Assembly (NCBI RefSeq): GCF_024206495.1
Contig: NZ_JAMBPQ010000003.1
Span: forward strand, 62,001-126,000
Length of the DNA stretch: 64,000 nucleotides
Source: Paraburkholderia sp. CNPSo 3272
GTDB taxonomy: Bacteria > Pseudomonadota > Gammaproteobacteria > Burkholderiales > Burkholderiaceae
Direction of reading: 5' to 3'
In this document: piece by piece, positions 9,451 through 18,658 of the stretch
Position numbering within the stretch: the stretch's first letter is position 1
Layout of the letters: each line of letters opens with the position of its first letter
Notes under the pieces: generated by a model
The model's database searches: none
What the model saw: the letters and a program-made list of their open reading frames with translations, nothing else
What the model was told of the DNA's origin: nothing
Made by a program: the position numbers and the translations under genes

Positions 9451-10131
9451 TCAGGCCGCCACCGGCTCTTTCACGCGAAGGATGTAGCCGAGGCCGCGCA
9501 GCGTGGTGATCTGCACGCTCGATTCCGCCAGATGCTTGCGCAGGCGGTGAATGTAGATGTCGATCGCGTCCACGCTCGGTTCGTCGCTCAGGCTGCAGAT
9601 GCGATCCAGGAGCGCCTGCTTCGGCACCGCCTTGCCCTGGCGCAGCATGAGCGCTTCGAGGATGGAATGCTCGCGCCGGCGCAGGGTGAGCGGCGCGTCC
9701 TTGTGACGGAACTCGCGCGTGTCGCAAACGTACTGCAAGTCGCCGCACGTCAGCCAGCCCGATTTCTCGCCCGTCTGCCGCCGTATCAGCGCCTTGATGC
9801 GCGCAACCAGTTCGCGGCTGTCGAACGGCTTGACCACGTAGTCGTCGGCACCAGCGCCGAAACATGCCACCTTGTCGTCTATCGAACCATGCGCGGTCAG
9901 CATGAGCACGGGGACGTTATTGCGCCTGCGCCGCAGACGGTTGAGCACGTCTTTGCCGCTCAGGCGCGGCAGGCGCATGTCGAGGAGCACGAGATCGTAG
10001 CTCTGCGTAATCAACACGGAGTCTGCGGCTTCGCCATCGACCACGCAGTCCACCGTGAAATTCTCGGCGCGCAACAGGTTGACGATCCAGTGCGCGAGTT
10101 CGGCGTTGTCTTCTACGAGCAGCAGCTTCAT
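9451..10131 (-). CDS. OmpR-family response regulator, TctD-like
   Basis: A 226-residue regulator with an N-terminal receiver (acidic ED at 7-8, phospho-acceptor Asp near 51 in LVLLDMRLP, KPF near 101) and a C-terminal winged helix with the conserved end TLRGLGYILR. It follows the sensor kinase gene by 19 bases. The kinase and neighbours (orphan binding protein and porin) make a TctD-type role in carboxylate or related solute uptake likely. Confidence 0.88.
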   Translation of the reverse strand: MKLLLVEDNAELAHWIVNLLRAENFTVDCVVDGEAADSVLITQSYDLVLLDMRLPRLSGKDVLNRLRRRRNNVPVLMLTAHGSIDDKVACFGAGADDYVVKPFDSRELVARIKALIRRQTGEKSGWLTCGDLQYVCDTREFRHKDAPLTLRRREHSILEALMLRQGKAVPKQALLDRICSLSDEPSVDAIDIYIHRLRKHLAESSVQITTLRGLGYILRVKEPVAA

Positions 10132-10150
10132 GGTCCCTCCTCACGTCTTT

Positions 10151-11527
10151 TCATCCGGGCCAGGCGGGCAAACGCACCGTCGCGACCAGACCCGCGCGCT
10201 CGGCCCCCGCGGCAACGCTCACCGAGCCGCCGTGCGAGCGCGCGACCTGATGCACGATGGCGAGACCGAGGCCCGTGCCCTCGGTATCCGCCGCGACGCG
10301 ATAGAAGCGCTCGAACACGTGCGCACGGGCCTCGGCTGGAATGCCGGGGCCGTTGTCCACCACCTGCAGCATGACCTGCTCCCCTTCGCTGCGGCACACG
10401 GCCGTCACGCGGCCGCCCTTGTGCGTATAGCGGATGGCGTTGTCGATCAGGTTGGAAACAAGCGAGGCCAGCAGGCCGGTGTTGCCCGCCACGTGCACGC
10501 TGTCGTCGAGTTCCGCGCCGAGATCAATGCCGCGCCGTTCCGCGGCCTGGACCATCTCTTCGAGCACGGAAGACACGACTTCGGTGAGATCGACGCGCGT
10601 CTGGCTGGGCGACGATTGCGTCATCGATTCGGCCTGCGCGAGCAGCAGCAGTTGATTCGTCAGCTCCGCCATTTTCTGGCTGGTGCGTCGCACGCCCGTG
10701 AGTGCGTCGAAAAGCGCGGGATCGTTCGCGTCGCATTGACTCGCGAATTGCGTTTGCGTGGTGAGCAGCGTGAGCGGCGTACGCAGCTGGTGCGCCGCGT
10801 CGGCGATGAACTGGCGCTGCATGGCGGCATGCACCTTGAGCCGCGCGATGCACTGGTTGATCGCCTCGACGATCGGCCTCAACTCCGATGGCAGATGATC
10901 CGGGCGGATCGGCTCCAGTTGCACGGGCTCGCGGTCGGCAACGTCGTCCTTGAGCTTCATGAGCGGCCGCAGTTCGAGCGTGAGCCCGAGCGGCACGAGC
11001 AGCGCGACGAGCGCCAGCATGAACCACTGGCGTGCGAGCTGCGGCCTCCACAACGCGTTGATCATCGCATCGCGCGACGCGATCGTCTTGCCGACGATCA
11101 CCATGACGCGTTCGGCGCGGCCCGAGTCGTAGAGCATGCGCTCGTAGGCCACGGCGCGAATCGGCAAACCCGCATACGTGGTGTCGTAGAACACGGGCGC
11201 CTCGGCTGTGTTCGCGCGCGGCAGCGGCAAGTCCGGCGCCCCGCCCAGCAGGCGGCCATCGCCGGCCAGCACCTTGTAGAACACATGATCCTGCCAGGGC
11301 GATTCGAACAACTCCAACGCCGCCGGCGGAATCGTCGCGCTGAGGGAGCCGTTGTCCCAGTCGACGTCTTCGATGATCGTGCGCGCCGAATCCAGCAGCG
11401 AATGGTCCTGCACGAGATCCGCGGTCTGCCGCGCGGCATCGTAAGACTCGCAACTCGTCACGACGACAAACGCCGCGAGCGGCACCAGCAACCACAACAG
11501 CAACCGCCCACGCAGGCTATGCACCAT
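10151..11527 (-). CDS. TctE-like sensor histidine kinase
   Basis: A 458-residue kinase. TM1 is at about 8-25 and TM2 at about 165-185, with a TctE-type periplasmic sensor between (WDNGSLSATIPP region). A HAMP-like linker leads to the H-box IADAAHQLRTPL, then N-box NLIDNAIRYT, DNGPGIP and GTGLGLAI. ATG 11527 lies 64 bases after the binding-protein gene. The gene order binding protein, kinase, regulator, porin on one strand suggests that the kinase reports on the same solute that the binding protein takes up. Confidence 0.88.
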   Translation of the reverse strand: MVHSLRGRLLLWLLVPLAAFVVVTSCESYDAARQTADLVQDHSLLDSARTIIEDVDWDNGSLSATIPPAALELFESPWQDHVFYKVLAGDGRLLGGAPDLPLPRANTAEAPVFYDTTYAGLPIRAVAYERMLYDSGRAERVMVIVGKTIASRDAMINALWRPQLARQWFMLALVALLVPLGLTLELRPLMKLKDDVADREPVQLEPIRPDHLPSELRPIVEAINQCIARLKVHAAMQRQFIADAAHQLRTPLTLLTTQTQFASQCDANDPALFDALTGVRRTSQKMAELTNQLLLLAQAESMTQSSPSQTRVDLTEVVSSVLEEMVQAAERRGIDLGAELDDSVHVAGNTGLLASLVSNLIDNAIRYTHKGGRVTAVCRSEGEQVMLQVVDNGPGIPAEARAHVFERFYRVAADTEGTGLGLAIVHQVARSHGGSVSVAAGAERAGLVATVRLPAWPG

Positions 11528-11591
11528 GTCACGCTCTCTCAGGTACCGAACCGCCAGGCGGCGTGCGCAGGACGGCAGCTCCGGGCGTGCT

Positions 11592-12611
11592 TCATTTCGC
11601 GCTGAGGAATTCGTTCGTGTACGTGCGGGACAAATCCACGTGCTTGCCCTTGACCGAGGGATTGAAACTCGAGAGGACCTTCAGCACGGTCGCCGGACCG
11701 TCGGCAGGCATCTTGCCGTCCGCGGTGTACATCGGCAGCGAGGCCTTGAGCGCGCTCACGTAAAGCGCCTTGTCCTTTTGATAGTCGGCGGGCATTTGCG
11801 CGGCGATTTCCTCGGCGCTGTGGGTGTGAATGAATTGCATGGTGCGCACGAACGCGTGCGCGAGCTTTGCCGCCTGAACCTTGTGCGACTCGGCCCACGC
11901 GTCCTGCACGTAAAGGCTTGCGCCGGGATAGGTGCCGCCGAGCGCGGCGCGCGTGCCGTCCACCGTGCGCATATCGACGAGCACCCTGGCGTCGCCGGCC
12001 TTCTGCAGCGCCGAGACGGTGGGCTCGGTCGTCATGCCCGCGTCGATGCGCCCCTGCTTGATGGCCGCAATGAAGCTCGCGTCCGCGCCCACCGGCAACA
12101 AGGTGTACGCACTCGAGGCGAGGCCATGCTGGCTCGCCAGATACTGCGTGAGAAAGCTGGTCGAAGACCCCAGGCCCGTCACGCCGAGCGTCTTGCCCTT
12201 GACGTCGGCCATCGACTTGATCGTGCCGGCCGCTTTCGACGACACCATTTCCACTTCGCCCGGCACCTGGCCGAACACGACGATCGCCTTGACGTCCTTG
12301 CCCTTGGTCTGCAGGTCGATGGTGTGATCGTAGAAGCCCACCACAGCCTGGACCGCGCCTGCGAGCAGTTCGTTCTCCGCGTCCACGCCCGCGGGTTGCG
12401 AGAGCAACTCGACGTTCAGCCCTTCGTCGCGGAAATAGCCCAGTTGCTCGGTGAGCCGCGCGGGCAGGTAAATGAGCTTCGTAATACCGCCGACCATGAT
12501 GGTGATCTTGTCGCCGGCATCGTCGGCGGCATGCGCGCCTTGAAGCGCCATGGCAAACAGCAGGCCACCAGCGAGTGCGACTCGACGCAGTGCGCCAAAA
12601 CTCAATTGCAT
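11592..12611 (-). CDS. NMT1/TauA-like ABC transporter substrate-binding protein
   Basis: A 339-residue periplasmic protein with a Sec signal peptide (cleavage after GAHA). The early motif GGITKLIYLPARLTEQLGYF, the GKTLGVTGLGSSTSF segment and GRIDAGMTTEP fit the NMT1/THI5-like class (relatives of TauA and SsuA, which bind sulfonates, and pyrimidine-precursor binders). No permease or ATPase gene is near; it leads a run with a TctE/TctD-like pair and a porin. It may feed a distant transporter or act as a solute sensor for the kinase. Ligand unknown. Confidence 0.85.
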   Translation of the reverse strand: MQLSFGALRRVALAGGLLFAMALQGAHAADDAGDKITIMVGGITKLIYLPARLTEQLGYFRDEGLNVELLSQPAGVDAENELLAGAVQAVVGFYDHTIDLQTKGKDVKAIVVFGQVPGEVEMVSSKAAGTIKSMADVKGKTLGVTGLGSSTSFLTQYLASQHGLASSAYTLLPVGADASFIAAIKQGRIDAGMTTEPTVSALQKAGDARVLVDMRTVDGTRAALGGTYPGASLYVQDAWAESHKVQAAKLAHAFVRTMQFIHTHSAEEIAAQMPADYQKDKALYVSALKASLPMYTADGKMPADGPATVLKVLSSFNPSVKGKHVDLSRTYTNEFLSAK

Positions 12612-12854
12612 TGATTGTCTCCGTCAGGATGGGCCGGCGGCGCGATGCTCGCCGCCTCGATCGTTTGGGGGATTCTAGTGATTCGAACCCTTCCCGAAGC
12701 TTTCGCCGGTCACGCGGATTTATACGGGATTTCCATGAGCGGCGGCATTATTTATGTTGTTAATCATTCTGAATGACAATAGTTTTTATTCAGGACGACC
12801 ACCGGCACGCTGCCGATTCCCACAGGATTCCTGATCGATTTCGTGTAAAGCAGT

Positions 12855-12875
12855 GAGACCCGGATTATGGGTCTC
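12855..12875 (-). terminator. Hairpin downstream of the GT9 gene
   Basis: GAGACCC and GGGTCTC pair across a 7-base loop, 26 bases past the stop of the glycosyltransferase gene. The following minus-strand bases contain only a short T run (CTTTA), so the terminator role is tentative. The rest of 12612-12900 is AT-rich and holds no gene that I can see. Confidence 0.4.
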
Positions 12876-12900
12876 TGCCAGGGAAAATTGCCAGCCGTGT

Positions 12901-13998
12901 CTATCGCGGCAGCGCGCCTTTCATGACGCGCACCACATCGTTTGGCTCGATGCTCGTCACGTCGGTCGGCCCGATGAGCGGAGAACACCTGAAGAAGTCG
13001 TTCTCCACGTAGCGGGTTCGCGGGTCGATATCGTCGCTGAACAATGCGACGGTCGGCACGCCGGCCGCGTGCGCGATATGCAGCAGGCCGCCGTCCGCGC
13101 CGACGAACAGCTTGCTCTGCCCGATCAGCGCATAGCATTCGTGGATCTTCAACTTGCCGACCAGCGAGTCGAGTTTCAAGTTCCTGAATGACCTGGCCAT
13201 AAGATCGCTGGCTTCCTTGAGCCCGTTGTCCGATCCGATCAGCACATATTGATAGCGCGACATCTCGGGATCGTCATCTAGCCGGGCAAGCACGTCGGCC
13301 CACTTGCCGTATATACGGTTCGACTCCCTCCCGCCTACCGAAATCGCAATTCTGCCCGCCCACGTTTGCGCCGGAAAATCCTGGCTTTGCGGCGCATCGA
13401 GAGTCAGGCGCGAGTTTCTGTACAGCGCCGCTTCTTCGATCCCGGAATTCAGAATCTTGTTGAACGAGTAGTAGCTGAACTGAATGTGGTTGAAATTGCG
13501 CCCCGCATACCATCCAATCAGGCTCGTAAATCTCTTTTGAGCGGCATAGCGGATTTTTTCTTTAATGACGCCAATGCCGAGCTTGTTCAGAATAATGAAA
13601 TCATATTCGCCGAAATCGATTTCGCGGTAATCCGAATAGACTTTCGAAATATACCGGTCGTGGCGGAAAAGCTCAGCCAGGGAAGGATCGAGCACCACGT
13701 CCAGCTTGTACGACGTGCCGCTGACGAGCGCCCGCCCGGACAGGTCCATCAACGCGTCGCCGAGGTTGTTGACGCCGCTGTAGAACAACAGGATCCGGGC
13801 GCCCGGGCGCAACTGCGCAGATTCCGTATAGAGACCCAGCTGCCGGTTCAATGAGAGTATCGACCACTTGTGCAGCTGCTTCTTCACGAGCGAAAGCTTT
13901 TTATAAGCGGAAAGGCTCTCTACCTCATCCTGGACGATTTCCGGATGGGGAACCCGCAGACTCTTGCTGATAAAACCGCGGACCGTATCGACTTTCAT
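12901..13998 (-). CDS. Glycosyltransferase family 9 (heptosyltransferase-like)
   Basis: A 365-residue cytoplasmic protein. It has the GT9 pattern: an N-terminal Rossmann half starting at about residue 68 (ILLFYSGVNNLGDALM) and a C-terminal nucleotide-sugar half with FVGADGGLLHIAHAAGVPTVALF (about 305-327, cut here in reading to its key GADGG/H positions). It probably transfers a sugar to a lipopolysaccharide or other surface glycan. It stands alone, without other glycan genes. Its base composition is more AT-rich than the neighbours, with stretches such as AAGCTTTTTATAAG, which suggests horizontal acquisition. Acceptor unknown. Confidence 0.82.
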   Translation of the reverse strand: MKVDTVRGFISKSLRVPHPEIVQDEVESLSAYKKLSLVKKQLHKWSILSLNRQLGLYTESAQLRPGARILLFYSGVNNLGDALMDLSGRALVSGTSYKLDVVLDPSLAELFRHDRYISKVYSDYREIDFGEYDFIILNKLGIGVIKEKIRYAAQKRFTSLIGWYAGRNFNHIQFSYYSFNKILNSGIEEAALYRNSRLTLDAPQSQDFPAQTWAGRIAISVGGRESNRIYGKWADVLARLDDDPEMSRYQYVLIGSDNGLKEASDLMARSFRNLKLDSLVGKLKIHECYALIGQSKLFVGADGGLLHIAHAAGVPTVALFSDDIDPRTRYVENDFFRCSPLIGPTDVTSIEPNDVVRVMKGALPR

Positions 13999-14075
13999 TG
14001 TTTACTCAGCAGGAGCGCTCTCCAGCCCATCCGTAACCTTTGACCGAGGGGCTATTATGCCACCCGGCGCGAAGC

Positions 14076-14204
14076 TCACAGAACGCGCTGGACGGCCCGG
14101 GCGGAGTCTGTGATGTCCTGCCCGAAACCGGCGACCGTGTTGCACCCCGCCAAGGCGGCCAGTGCGCCGATCATCGATACCGCCGCCAGAATCCGTCCGA
14201 CCAT
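14076..14204 (-). CDS. Entericidin-like small lipoprotein
   Basis: A 42-residue lipopeptide: MVGRILAAVSMIG start, lipobox LAGC with the acylated Cys at 21, then NTVAGFGQDITDSARAV, closely matching the entericidin A/B pattern (CNTxxGxGxDI). GGGGAAG lies upstream of the ATG. Entericidins are membrane lipoproteins linked in E. coli to stationary-phase bacteriolysis as a toxin/antidote pair; only one member is visible here. It lies between the GT9 gene and the chemoreceptor as an independent small gene. The remaining 14205-14387 has no gene. Confidence 0.85.
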   Translation of the reverse strand: MVGRILAAVSMIGALAALAGCNTVAGFGQDITDSARAVQRVL

Positions 14205-14387
14205 GTTCAACTTCCCCTAAGCTCAATTTTTGATTGTTGCGCGGACCGCTGCACGCGCCGCCAGCCCGCGGAATCCAGCCCCATTTGGGTCGACCGGAAT
14301 TTCGTATTCTGCCTGCGCTGGGTCCGTCCGTGCAAATTAGCGGCGGATGCGCATGCGCGCGGGACATGGCACCGCCCGCGCGGGAGC

Positions 14388-15971
14388 TTACGCATGTAAG
14401 GCGTGCCGACCCGGCACATCGTGCGAGCCAGTCAGCCGGAACATCGAAACGGAGCCCTTGAGGTCGTTCGCCTGGGCGGCGAGCGCGCTTGCCGCCGCCG
14501 CGGCCTGCTCCACGAGCGCCGCGTTCTGCTGCGTGACCTCGTCCATCTGCGTGACGGCCTGGCCGACCTGGCCAATGCCCTTGCTTTGCTCCTCCGACGC
14601 GGCTGTGATCTCGCTGATGACGTCGGTCACGCGCCGGATTTCCTGCGTGATGACGCGCATCTTTTCGCCCGCCTCCTGCACGTGAGCCGCGCCCGCATGC
14701 GAGCGTTCGACCGATTCGTGAATCAGCTCCTTGATTTCCTTGGACGCCGCCGACGAACGCTGCGCGAGCGAACGCACTTCCGAAGCCACCACGGCGAAGC
14801 CGCGCCCCTGCTCGCCGGCGCGCGCCGCTTCGACGGCGGCATTGAGCGCAAGGATATTCGTCTGGAACGCAATGCTCTCGATTATGCCGACGATGCTCGC
14901 GATGCGATCCGAACTCGCGTTGATGTCCTCCATGGTCTGCACCACGCGCGAGACCACCGTGCCCCCTTGCTCCGCGGCCTCGGCGGCTTGCGCGGCGAGT
15001 TGATTCGCCTCGCGGGCGCTGTCGGCGTTCTGCGCAACCGTGGACGTCAACTGCTCCATGCTCGCCGCCGTTTGCGCGAGCGATGCGGCCTGCTCTTCCG
15101 TGCGCTGCGAGAGATCCTGATTGCCGGCGGCAATTTCGTTGGTCGCGGTGGCGATGGAGTCAGCCGAATGCTTGATCGTGTCGATGGTCCGCGTAAGCTG
15201 CGCCTGCATGCGCTTCATCGAAAACAGCAGGCTCGAGCGGTCGTCCGCTGCAATCTCCACCACGGCGGTCAAGTCGTTGTCGGCAATGCGGTTGGCGATT
15301 TGCGCCGCGTAGGCGGGCTCTCCGCCCAGCGAGCGCAGGATGCCCCGGTTCACCACCGCCACGACCGCCGAGAGCGCCAGCGCGATCACCGCCAGAATGC
15401 CGAGGCTCCAATAGAGCGTCACGCGGAACGCCGCGTCGATATCGTCGACATAAAGACCCGTCGTGAGAATCCAGTCCCACGGCTGATAGCCCACGCTATA
15501 CGAGATTTTCGGCGCGACCTCGTCCGAGCCGACGCGCTTGAACGAATACGACACGAAGCCCTGACCTTCCTGCTTGATGACGGCAACGATTTCCTTGAAC
15601 AGATAAACGCCGTTCGAATCCTGAAAGTCGCCGACGTTCTTGCCGACCAGGTGCGGGCTTGCGGCATTCATCAGCAGCACGTACTGCGAATTCATAATGC
15701 CGAAGTAGCCACCCTCGCCATACTTCATGTCCTTGACGGCTTCCATCGCGCGCTTCTGGGCGTCTTCTTGCGACAGCGTGCCGGCATTGGCACGCTCGCC
15801 GAATGACTTCACCACGGCGAGCGCGATTTCCGAGGCGTGCTTCAAATCCGCCTTGCGCTCCTCGATGCGCGTTGCCCGCATCTGCCACGCGTCATAGATC
15901 GATACGCCTGCGAGACACACGAGGCTCAGGATCAGCGGCAACCAAAGCCTTTGCACAAATGAAAGCTTCAT
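14388..15971 (-). CDS. Methyl-accepting chemotaxis protein with Cache sensor
   Basis: A 527-residue chemoreceptor. TM1 (about 10-30) precedes a periplasmic single Cache_2-type domain ([37 protein letters not shown]), then TM2 (about 190-210), HAMP and a long coiled-coil signalling domain. The hairpin tip is readable as [23 protein letters not shown] 15971 was chosen since it gives [10 protein letters not shown] followed by TM1; the upstream in-frame extension lacks coding character. No CheWA-binding C-terminal pentapeptide typical of methylation tethering is seen. Ligand unknown; small carboxylates are common for this sensor class. Confidence 0.92.
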   Translation of the reverse strand: MKLSFVQRLWLPLILSLVCLAGVSIYDAWQMRATRIEERKADLKHASEIALAVVKSFGERANAGTLSQEDAQKRAMEAVKDMKYGEGGYFGIMNSQYVLLMNAASPHLVGKNVGDFQDSNGVYLFKEIVAVIKQEGQGFVSYSFKRVGSDEVAPKISYSVGYQPWDWILTTGLYVDDIDAAFRVTLYWSLGILAVIALALSAVVAVVNRGILRSLGGEPAYAAQIANRIADNDLTAVVEIAADDRSSLLFSMKRMQAQLTRTIDTIKHSADSIATATNEIAAGNQDLSQRTEEQAASLAQTAASMEQLTSTVAQNADSAREANQLAAQAAEAAEQGGTVVSRVVQTMEDINASSDRIASIVGIIESIAFQTNILALNAAVEAARAGEQGRGFAVVASEVRSLAQRSSAASKEIKELIHESVERSHAGAAHVQEAGEKMRVITQEIRRVTDVISEITAASEEQSKGIGQVGQAVTQMDEVTQQNAALVEQAAAAASALAAQANDLKGSVSMFRLTGSHDVPGRHALHA

Positions 15972-16433
15972 CAGTCTGTCGTTTTTTAATGATTTGAGGA
16001 GCGTGCCTGAGCAAGCGGCACCCCGCCTTCGCGGGCACGCGCTGCGAGAGTCTCTGCGTATACGGCGCCGGCTGCACACGCATTAGAGACAGATGACGCA
16101 ACAAGCTCTTGCGAAAATCGATGCATGCGCAACGTGTGCCGCCTGGTGCACCCGTGTGCTGCACGACGGGCGTAAGGGTTTGCGCGGCCAACTCCCGATG
16201 TGGCAACTCATCATGGACGAGGGAGTGGCGGCAGACGGATTTCGAACCCGACGCATTCGTCGTAATCCACGGCACTTGCGTGCGAGCGCAAGCTGCCGGC
16301 GGGTATCATTGAACAGTTGAATCGCTGCAGTGCAAACTGCATGGCCGTCGCCAACGATCCGCGAGCTTCGGATCGATTCGACGGCTTGCGACACGTCACA
16401 CCCAATCACGCACCACACTGGGCCCTCTCGACA
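15972..16433. other. Intergenic region, no clear gene
   Basis: A stretch of 462 bases. A 75-codon plus-strand open frame at 16093-16320 has mixed third-position composition, no convincing ribosome site and no recognisable family, so it is not called as a gene. A short inverted GC-rich segment near 16020-16045 (GCGGCACCCCGCC...GCGGGCACGCGC) may end or attenuate a transcript. Confidence 0.4.
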
Positions 16434-17186
16434 ATGCGCATTTTCGGAATCAGCCTTTACGTCATCATCGCCCTGCTCTTTGCAGTGCATGCCATCCGCA
16501 ACCAGCAGAACATGTACTGGCTGCTGATCCTGTTTCTTTTCCCCGGCCTCGGCAGCCTCGTCTACTTCTTCGTCATTTATCTGCCGAGCCTGCGCCAGTC
16601 GCGCGGGGCGAGGGCGACAGGGCGGGCCATCTCGCAACTGGTCGACCCCAACCGCGCCGTGCGCGAAGCGCGCAACGATTTCGACCGTGCGCCGACCGTC
16701 GCGCACCGTATGCGGCTGGGCGCTGCGCTGCTCGACGCGGGCAACGCCGTGGAAGCGCTGGAGCATTACCAGGCGGCGGCCACCGGGCCGTTCGCATCCG
16801 ATCCCGCGTTGCTCGAGGGCCTCGCACGCGCCCAGTTTGTCAACGGTAATGCCGTGGCCACGCAGGAGACGCTCGAAAAGCTGTTCGCCGTCCAGCCAGT
16901 CGCCCGCCAGCAGCCGGATCCCTCCTTGCTGTATGCACGGGCGCTCGCCGCGAACGGCGCAGCGGGCACGCGCGCCGCGTTCGAAGCCGCGCTCTCGTGT
17001 GCCAGCGACGCCGCCCCGCGTTGCCTGTTCGCCGACTGGCTGGCGAAGCAGCCCGGCGACGCCGACCGCCAGCGCTCGCGCGAGCTTTATACCGAGATCG
17101 TGCACGACGCGAAGCACTGGCCGCGCCACGCCCGCGAGCACAATAGCGAGTGGCTGCAACGGGCTCAGGCCGCGTTGAGCCGATAG
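16434..17186 (+). CDS. Membrane protein with PLDc_N-like N-terminus and TPR-like repeats
   Basis: A 250-residue protein. Two hydrophobic segments (about 2-20 and 27-48, with LFLFPGLGSLVYFFVIY) resemble the PLDc_N membrane module. The rest is helical with TPR-like pairs (LGAALLDAGNAVEALEHYQ and LEGLARAQFVNGNAVATQE), suggesting a cytoplasmic or periplasmic scaffold. ATG 16434 gives the TM start directly; the longer frame is rejected. It is followed after 26 bases by a small membrane protein, probably in one transcript. The role is unknown. Confidence 0.75.
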   Translation: MRIFGISLYVIIALLFAVHAIRNQQNMYWLLILFLFPGLGSLVYFFVIYLPSLRQSRGARATGRAISQLVDPNRAVREARNDFDRAPTVAHRMRLGAALLDAGNAVEALEHYQAAATGPFASDPALLEGLARAQFVNGNAVATQETLEKLFAVQPVARQQPDPSLLYARALAANGAAGTRAAFEAALSCASDAAPRCLFADWLAKQPGDADRQRSRELYTEIVHDAKHWPRHAREHNSEWLQRAQAALSR

Positions 17187-17212
17187 CGCAGACCTTCCCG
17201 CGAGGAGCCGCC

Positions 17213-17392
17213 GTGCGAGAAACCACCGTAAAGTTCAAACGTGGCATGTTCACAGCGCTTTTCACTTTCGTCGCGCTGATCTGCGTGCACCCGTTCACGG
17301 CCCGCTACCCATCGCTGGGCATCGCAGCGTTTGCCGGCGGCGCTTGCGCATTCGTCGGCACACAACTGGCGAGCTGGCTGTTCCGCCGGTAA
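17213..17392 (+). CDS. Small two-TM membrane protein
   Basis: A 59-residue protein starting at GTG 17213, with GAGGAG placed 6 bases upstream, which decides this start. It holds two hydrophobic segments (FTALFTFVALICV and LGIAAFAGGACAFVGTQLA) and ends in basic LFRR. It lies 26 bases after the TPR-like membrane protein and may work with it. Function unknown. Confidence 0.55.
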   Translation: MRETTVKFKRGMFTALFTFVALICVHPFTARYPSLGIAAFAGGACAFVGTQLASWLFRR

Positions 17393-17408
17393 CGCGAGCG
17401 CAGCGCAA

Positions 17409-18257
17409 TCACATGCGCGCACACATGCGCCGATAGGTGGCCGGCGTCATGCGGTACGCGCGGCGAAACCAGCGGCCGAGATGACTCTGGTCCGCGAAAC
17501 CCACCTCAGCCGCGACCCGCGCCGGCGTGTGGCCCGCCGCCAGCAGCCTGCGCGCGGCACGCAGGCGCAAGCGCACCAGGTACGCATGGGGCGACGTGCC
17601 GAATTCGCGCTGGAACAGGCGCGTCAGACGAAACCGGTCGATGCCCGAGCTATCGACGAGTTCGTCGAGCCCGATGTTCACGCTCATATGTTCGTGCAGC
17701 AGATCGCGCACGCGGGCAAGGGCGGGCGAAGCGGGGCGCGCCGCAGCGGTCGTCTCGAGCAGATGGCCGCCCAGGCGCTCAAGCAAGCAGTCGAGCGCCT
17801 CATCGCGCGCGAGCCGGCCTTCCTCGCCGTATAGCGCAAGAAACGCACGGCGGATCGACTCGGTCAGGCGCGGGTCGTCAACGAGCGTCTGGCCGAAAGC
17901 GGGCACCACGCCGCCCAGGCCCGCGATGTTCAGCCTGCGCGCCGCACACTCGACCCACGGCTGCGGGAGGTACAGCATCGCGTAGGTGAAGCCGCCCGGC
18001 TCGGGCGCGTGACCGTCGTGCAGCGCGCCCGGCTCGATCAGGATCGCCCGGCCCGGCACGCTCGTATGCAGCGACCGGTGACACTGAAAGCGCTGCACCC
18101 CCTGCTCCGTATAGCCGATCAGCATGTCGTCGTGATCGTGGGGGTCGTAGGCATGGCCGCTGAAATGCGCGCGCAGGCTCTCAATGCCCGTCTGCGCATC
18201 TCGCCGCGCGACGAGCCAGTGTTCGTTCCGGCCCTCAGTCACCGTGGCGTTCGTCAT
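17409..18257 (-). CDS. AraC-family transcriptional regulator
   Basis: A 282-residue regulator with an N-terminal cupin sensor (about 25-150; HDHDDMLIGYTEQG, GALHDGH) and two C-terminal helix-turn-helices (about 180-280) ending in the family signature VGFADQSHLGRWFRRAYRMTP. It is convergent with the small membrane protein and 118 bases downstream of the small gene at 18376. Its target is not evident; AraC regulators of this kind often act on adjacent or distant efflux or catabolic genes. Confidence 0.88.
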   Translation of the reverse strand: MTNATVTEGRNEHWLVARRDAQTGIESLRAHFSGHAYDPHDHDDMLIGYTEQGVQRFQCHRSLHTSVPGRAILIEPGALHDGHAPEPGGFTYAMLYLPQPWVECAARRLNIAGLGGVVPAFGQTLVDDPRLTESIRRAFLALYGEEGRLARDEALDCLLERLGGHLLETTAAARPASPALARVRDLLHEHMSVNIGLDELVDSSGIDRFRLTRLFQREFGTSPHAYLVRLRLRAARRLLAAGHTPARVAAEVGFADQSHLGRWFRRAYRMTPATYRRMCARM

Positions 18258-18375
18258 GGCAATCCTCGCTCCTCGTGCCCGATTCCTTTCAAGGGCAAGA
18301 GTGTACGCCGGCCATGCGCGGAGGACCGTACGTGGCCTCCTCGGCGTGATCGGCGCCGGCTCTCGATCATCGGGT

Positions 18376-18639
18376 TCAGTCGTCGAACTCGCCGGCCTGC
18401 AGCGCTTCGTCGAAATCCGTGATCCATGGGGCGAAGTGATCGGTGTCGTAGGTGGCCGTCTTGCCGTTGGCGATCCGCGTAACGGATACCTGGCGAATCG
18501 CCGCGCGCTCGCCGCCGTCGGCCGTTTTCTCGTGGTCCGAGATCCGGAATTCGCGCAGGTCGAGCCCCCGGCTCGCGAGCACGGCCTTGACGTCCTCCTG
18601 TTCGTCCCAGGAAAACTCGGCGAAGTCGTGGGCTGTCAT
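18376..18639 (-). CDS. Small conserved-looking acidic protein
   Basis: An 87-residue acidic protein without signal or membrane segment (FAEFSWDEQEDVKAVL, then a beta-rich TRIANGKTATYDTDHF stretch). It starts 19 bases after the persulfide dioxygenase-rhodanese gene with AGGAGAC upstream, so the two are very likely co-transcribed and it could be a partner in sulfide or persulfide handling. No family is recognised. Confidence 0.65.
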   Translation of the reverse strand: MTAHDFAEFSWDEQEDVKAVLASRGLDLREFRISDHEKTADGGERAAIRQVSVTRIANGKTATYDTDHFAPWITDFDEALQAGEFDD

Positions 18640-18658
18640 GTTCGTCTCCTCCAGGGCG

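Noticed and set aside
16093..16320. 75-codon plus-strand frame between the chemoreceptor and the membrane/TPR protein
   Set aside because: No clear ribosome site, mixed codon composition, arginine-rich end typical of a chance high-GC frame, no family resemblance.
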